Source of the DNA: Anaerolineaceae bacterium oral taxon 439
GTDB taxonomy: Bacteria > Chloroflexota > Anaerolineae > Anaerolineales > Anaerolineaceae
DNA: 64,000 nt
NCBI GenBank assembly: GCA_001717545.1
Contig: CP017039.1
Coordinates: 2,852,001 to 2,916,000 of the forward strand
Reading direction: 5' to 3'
Shown here: positions 61,594 to 64,000 of the stretch, piece after piece
Layout of the letters: every line of letters begins with the position of its first letter
How positions within the stretch are numbered: the stretch's first letter is position 1
Notes under the pieces: model-generated
Databases searched by the model: none
Seen by the model: only the letters and a program-made list of their open reading frames with translations
What the model was told of the DNA's origin: nothing
Made by a program: the position numbers and the translations under genes

Positions 61594-63023
61594 TTGAGGT
61601 ATTCAATCGAAGAGCTTCAACATAAAAAAGAAGAGCAGATTTTCGAAAGGAATGACGAATCACATCGTTGCATTCGCTAATGCAGATGGCGGTACTTTAG
61701 GAATCGGAATTGAAGATGACGGAACAATAACCGGGATTGATAATTTCACAGAAAGGATTAATGAAATTTATCGCATCCCCTTTTTGTATACCATCCATTC
61801 CGGTAACGACAGAAAAAGTTGGATGTATCGACAAGGACGGAAAGAAAAATCATATCTTGATACTCACCATCCCTGCGAGTCCGGATCTCCACACAAACCA
61901 TCAGGACGATGCCTACTACCGTATGGGAGATAAATCTCATAAACTATCTTTCTCAGAACGAATGCAGATGCTTTATGCAAAAGGAAGCAGGTATTACGAA
62001 GATGAGCCGGCCACTGACGCGAGCATTATCGACATAGATATGGATTTCGTATCAGAACACACGAAAAGAATCGGATATACCAAGTCTCCCGAAGATTACA
62101 TACGCAACAACCACAATTTCATCATCACAAAATATGGACGCAAAGACGTAAGCAATGCAGCCATTCTCTTGTTCGGAAAAAACCCTCAGCTCTTTTTCCC
62201 AAGAGCGCGCGTTCGCTTTATCCGGTATCAAGGAAAAGAAGCCAAAGTCGGATCAGAGATGAACGTAATTAAAGATATTCATTTTAATGGCCGCATATTA
62301 AACATGCTGCAGGATTCGATTAATTTTGTTCAGACTCAAATCAAGGAACATACATATCTTGGAGAGCAAGGATTATTCGTCACAGAGCAGGAATATCCCG
62401 ATTTTTGTTGGAAGGAATTAATCATCAACGCAATTGCGCATCGAGATTACAGTATAAAAGGAACGGATATCCAAATCAAGATGTTCGATAACCATTTTCT
62501 GGTTGAGAGCCCTGGAAGTCTGCCCGGGATGGTCCGATTGGATAATATTCGTGAGAAACATTTCTCACGAAATCCAAAGATCGCACAATTTCTTCATGAA
62601 TGCGAATATGTCAGAGAATTTGGAGAAGGAATAGATCGGATTTATCTGGAAATGAACAGATCATGTTTACCCGAACCTGAATTCAGAGCCGACCGATTTA
62701 CGGTATTCGCAACGCTTAGAAATAATGAATTCGCCAATCATCCGGCATCCGAACAAACGAAGCTTTTCAAAAGAGGCGAAATAAACGGCGAAATAAACGG
62801 CGAAATAAATCAGGCGCCAGAGCTTGAGAAGCTGACCGAAAATGAAATAAAAATCTATAATACGCTCAAGCGCTCTCCTCGCTCGTCCAGATCAGAGCTC
62901 ATTAGCATAACAAAAATAGCGCCAAGAACCTTAGACCGAACCATAAAAAAAATGATTGAAAAAGGAATTATAGCCCGTATCGGATCAAAAAAGACCGGGT
63001 ACTGGGACATCGTCATTAATTAA
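61594..63023 (+). pseudogene. AlbA/Schlafen-type ATP-binding protein, frameshifted
   Basis: The sequence encodes an AlbA_2-type (Schlafen-like) ATP-binding protein in three frames. A TTG at 61594 after GGAGG opens RYSIEELQHKKEEQIFER, which ends in a stop after 29 codons. A second frame gives MTNHIVAFANADGGTLGIGI, the start of the AlbA core. A third, from about 61780 to the stop at 63021, gives the rest: IAHRDYSIKGTDIQIKMF, then VREFGEGIDRIYLEMN and a C-terminal winged-helix (GSKKTGYWDIVIN). A 12-base unit repeated three times encodes GEINGEINGEIN near 62780. The family is a common, often mobile gene of uncertain function. At least two frame changes make it non-functional. Confidence 0.8.
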
Positions 63024-63051
63024 AGACGCCGATTCATCCAACTGTTTTCTT

Positions 63052-63094
63052 CTGCGACCTGTCTCATTTTATTCCGCTGTGAATTGTAACCGAC
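63052..63094 (-). repeat. Promoter-like direct repeat, right copy
   Basis: Copy of the segment at 61387-61432 (about 86 percent by hand). It also contains TTACAAT on the minus strand but has GG instead of TG before the -10 box. It lies downstream of the frameshifted gene and points into it antisense. Confidence 0.6.
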
Positions 63095-63156
63095 GGAAAT
63101 TTCGGCTCCGCGTTCCTTTCGGGAAAGAAACCAGCGTCTTCAGGAGCGCACCGCAT

Positions 63157-64000
63157 TCACTCCCAACCTGATTGCGATCGCATCGCCGCTTCGAAATACG
63201 GAATCGTCCGCAGCAATCCCTCCCGCAGCGCGACCTTCGGCTCCCAGCCCAGAATCTCCCGCGCGCGGGTAATATCCGGACGGCGGTTCTGCGGATCGCC
63301 GCTGACGCGAAGGTCAGGCTTCATGACGATCCCCGCCGGATTCCCGGTCAGCTCATTAATCACCTCCGCCAGCTCGATCATCGTATTCTCGACCGGATTC
63401 CCGACGTTGACCGGTTCATGCTCCTCCGACATTAACAGGCGGATAAAGCCCTCGACCGTATCCGACACGAAGCAGAAGCTGCGCGTCTGCAAACCGTCGC
63501 CGTAAACCGTCAGCGGCTCTCTGCGGAGCGCCTGCTGAATAAAATTCGGAACGACGCGCCCGTCGTCCAGCCGCATCCGCGTCCCATACGTATTAAAAAT
63601 ACGGACGATCCGCGTATCTAACCCATGGTACCGATGATAAGCCATCGTCAACGCCTCGGAAAATCGTTTCGCCTCGTCGTAAACCGAGCGGATCCCGACC
63701 GGGTTGACGTTCCCGTTATAATCTTCGGGCTGCGGATGGACCATGGGTTTCCCGTAAATCTCCGACGTCGACGCCATGAAAAACCGCGCGTTATTCGCCT
63801 TGGCGACGCCGAGCGCGTTATGCGTCCCGATCGACCCGACTTTCATCGTCTGAATCGGCAGGTTGGTATATCCGTATGGCGAGAGCGGATTCGGGCTGGC
63901 CGGCGACGCAAGGTGCATCACCGCGTCCAGCTTCCCCGGAACGAAGATATAATTTGAAACGTCGTGCCGGATGAACGAAAACCTTTCGTTCGACGCCAGA
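63157..64000 (-). CDS. UDP-glucuronate decarboxylase-type NAD-dependent epimerase, partial
   Basis: At least 280 residues of an SDR-fold nucleotide-sugar enzyme; the amino end, with the Rossmann glycine motif, is beyond the right edge. Visible: [19 protein letters not shown] near the left of the fragment, [36 protein letters not shown] (YxxxK with Tyr and Lys), [21 protein letters not shown] and [13 protein letters not shown]. The motif order, especially SEIYGKPxxHPQ and EAKRFSE, matches UDP-glucuronate decarboxylases (UXS, making UDP-xylose) more than other epimerases. The C-terminal [17 protein letters not shown] is standard. It supplies a sugar nucleotide for glycan synthesis. Its 3' end is followed by about 130 bases with no gene before the pseudogene stop. 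Confidence 0.88.
   Translation of the reverse strand, partial: LASNERFSFIRHDVSNYIFVPGKLDAVMHLASPASPNPLSPYGYTNLPIQTMKVGSIGTHNALGVAKANNARFFMASTSEIYGKPMVHPQPEDYNGNVNPVGIRSVYDEAKRFSEALTMAYHRYHGLDTRIVRIFNTYGTRMRLDDGRVVPNFIQQALRREPLTVYGDGLQTRSFCFVSDTVEGFIRLLMSEEHEPVNVGNPVENTMIELAEVINELTGNPAGIVMKPDLRVSGDPQNRRPDITRAREILGWEPKVALREGLLRTIPYFEAAMRSQSGWE

Overview
The window is bacterial chromosome, mostly GC-rich, with dense same-strand gene runs, Shine-Dalgarno starts, one complete 16S-tRNA-Ile-tRNA-Ala-23S-5S rRNA operon and many cell-surface glycosylation genes. The 16S sequence as I read it, the NrdG-like/DUF2997/Hsp70-like gene set, an RsmD-like enzyme with APPQY in place of DPPY, and TACAAT-type -10 boxes fit an anaerobic Chloroflexota of the Anaerolineae type. 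That placement is an inference and was not tested by any search.

Layout. 1-4.5 kb (minus): membrane protein, PH-like membrane protein, DegT aminotransferase, bactofilin, PglD/NeuD-type acyltransferase, RNase HI. 4.7-8 kb (plus): a large membrane protein and a Fe/B12-type binding protein. 8-9.2 kb: galactokinase (minus). 9.3-13.2 kb (plus): Hsp70-like protein, DUF2997 protein and radical-SAM activase, then a thioredoxin-DsbD/CcdA fusion. 13.2-17.4 kb (minus): a decayed PPOX gene, tRNA-Cys, tRNA-Gly, RNHCP protein, flavodiiron protein, endonuclease III and an MBL-fold hydrolase. 17.7-23.1 kb: rRNA operon with tandem promoters. 23.1-28.8 kb: a DUF4143-type ATPase, a membrane protein, and two secreted paralogues behind a near-identical 233-bp repeat.

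28.9-44.1 kb (minus) is a surface-polysaccharide region. It holds two GT2 and two GT39-like glycosyltransferases, a DUF115/Maf-like protein, a 2-hydroxyacid dehydrogenase, a YtrA-type GntR/ABC operon with a palindromic operator, and a nonulosonic acid set: SDR, fused NeuA-KdsC, NeuB, a KpsC/S-like protein and a second cytidylyltransferase.

44.44-58.41 kb is the most striking part. It is an AT-richer segment of about 14 kb bounded by a 138-bp direct repeat (136/138 by hand) made of the 3' end of nadD. The intact nadD lies at the right edge and a displaced 3' fragment at the left edge, the geometry left by integration into a gene's 3' end. All recognised cargo genes look like one catabolic system: a divergent GntR-UTRA regulator faces an 11-gene operon of SIS protein, YjbQ, ABC importer (binding protein and two permeases, no ATPase), two ADP-ribosylglycohydrolase-like proteins with a C-terminal beta module, PfkB-like kinase, nucleoside phosphorylase, nucleoside hydrolase and a double-domain nucleoside deoxyribosyltransferase. 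I infer uptake and breakdown of an N-glycosidic riboside or nucleoside-like compound; the substrate is unknown.

58.4-64 kb: nadD, obgE, rsmD-like and gtrA genes (minus), a frameshifted AlbA/Schlafen-type ATP-binding pseudogene (plus) lying between two copies of a promoter-like repeat, and a partial UDP-glucuronate decarboxylase running off the right edge.
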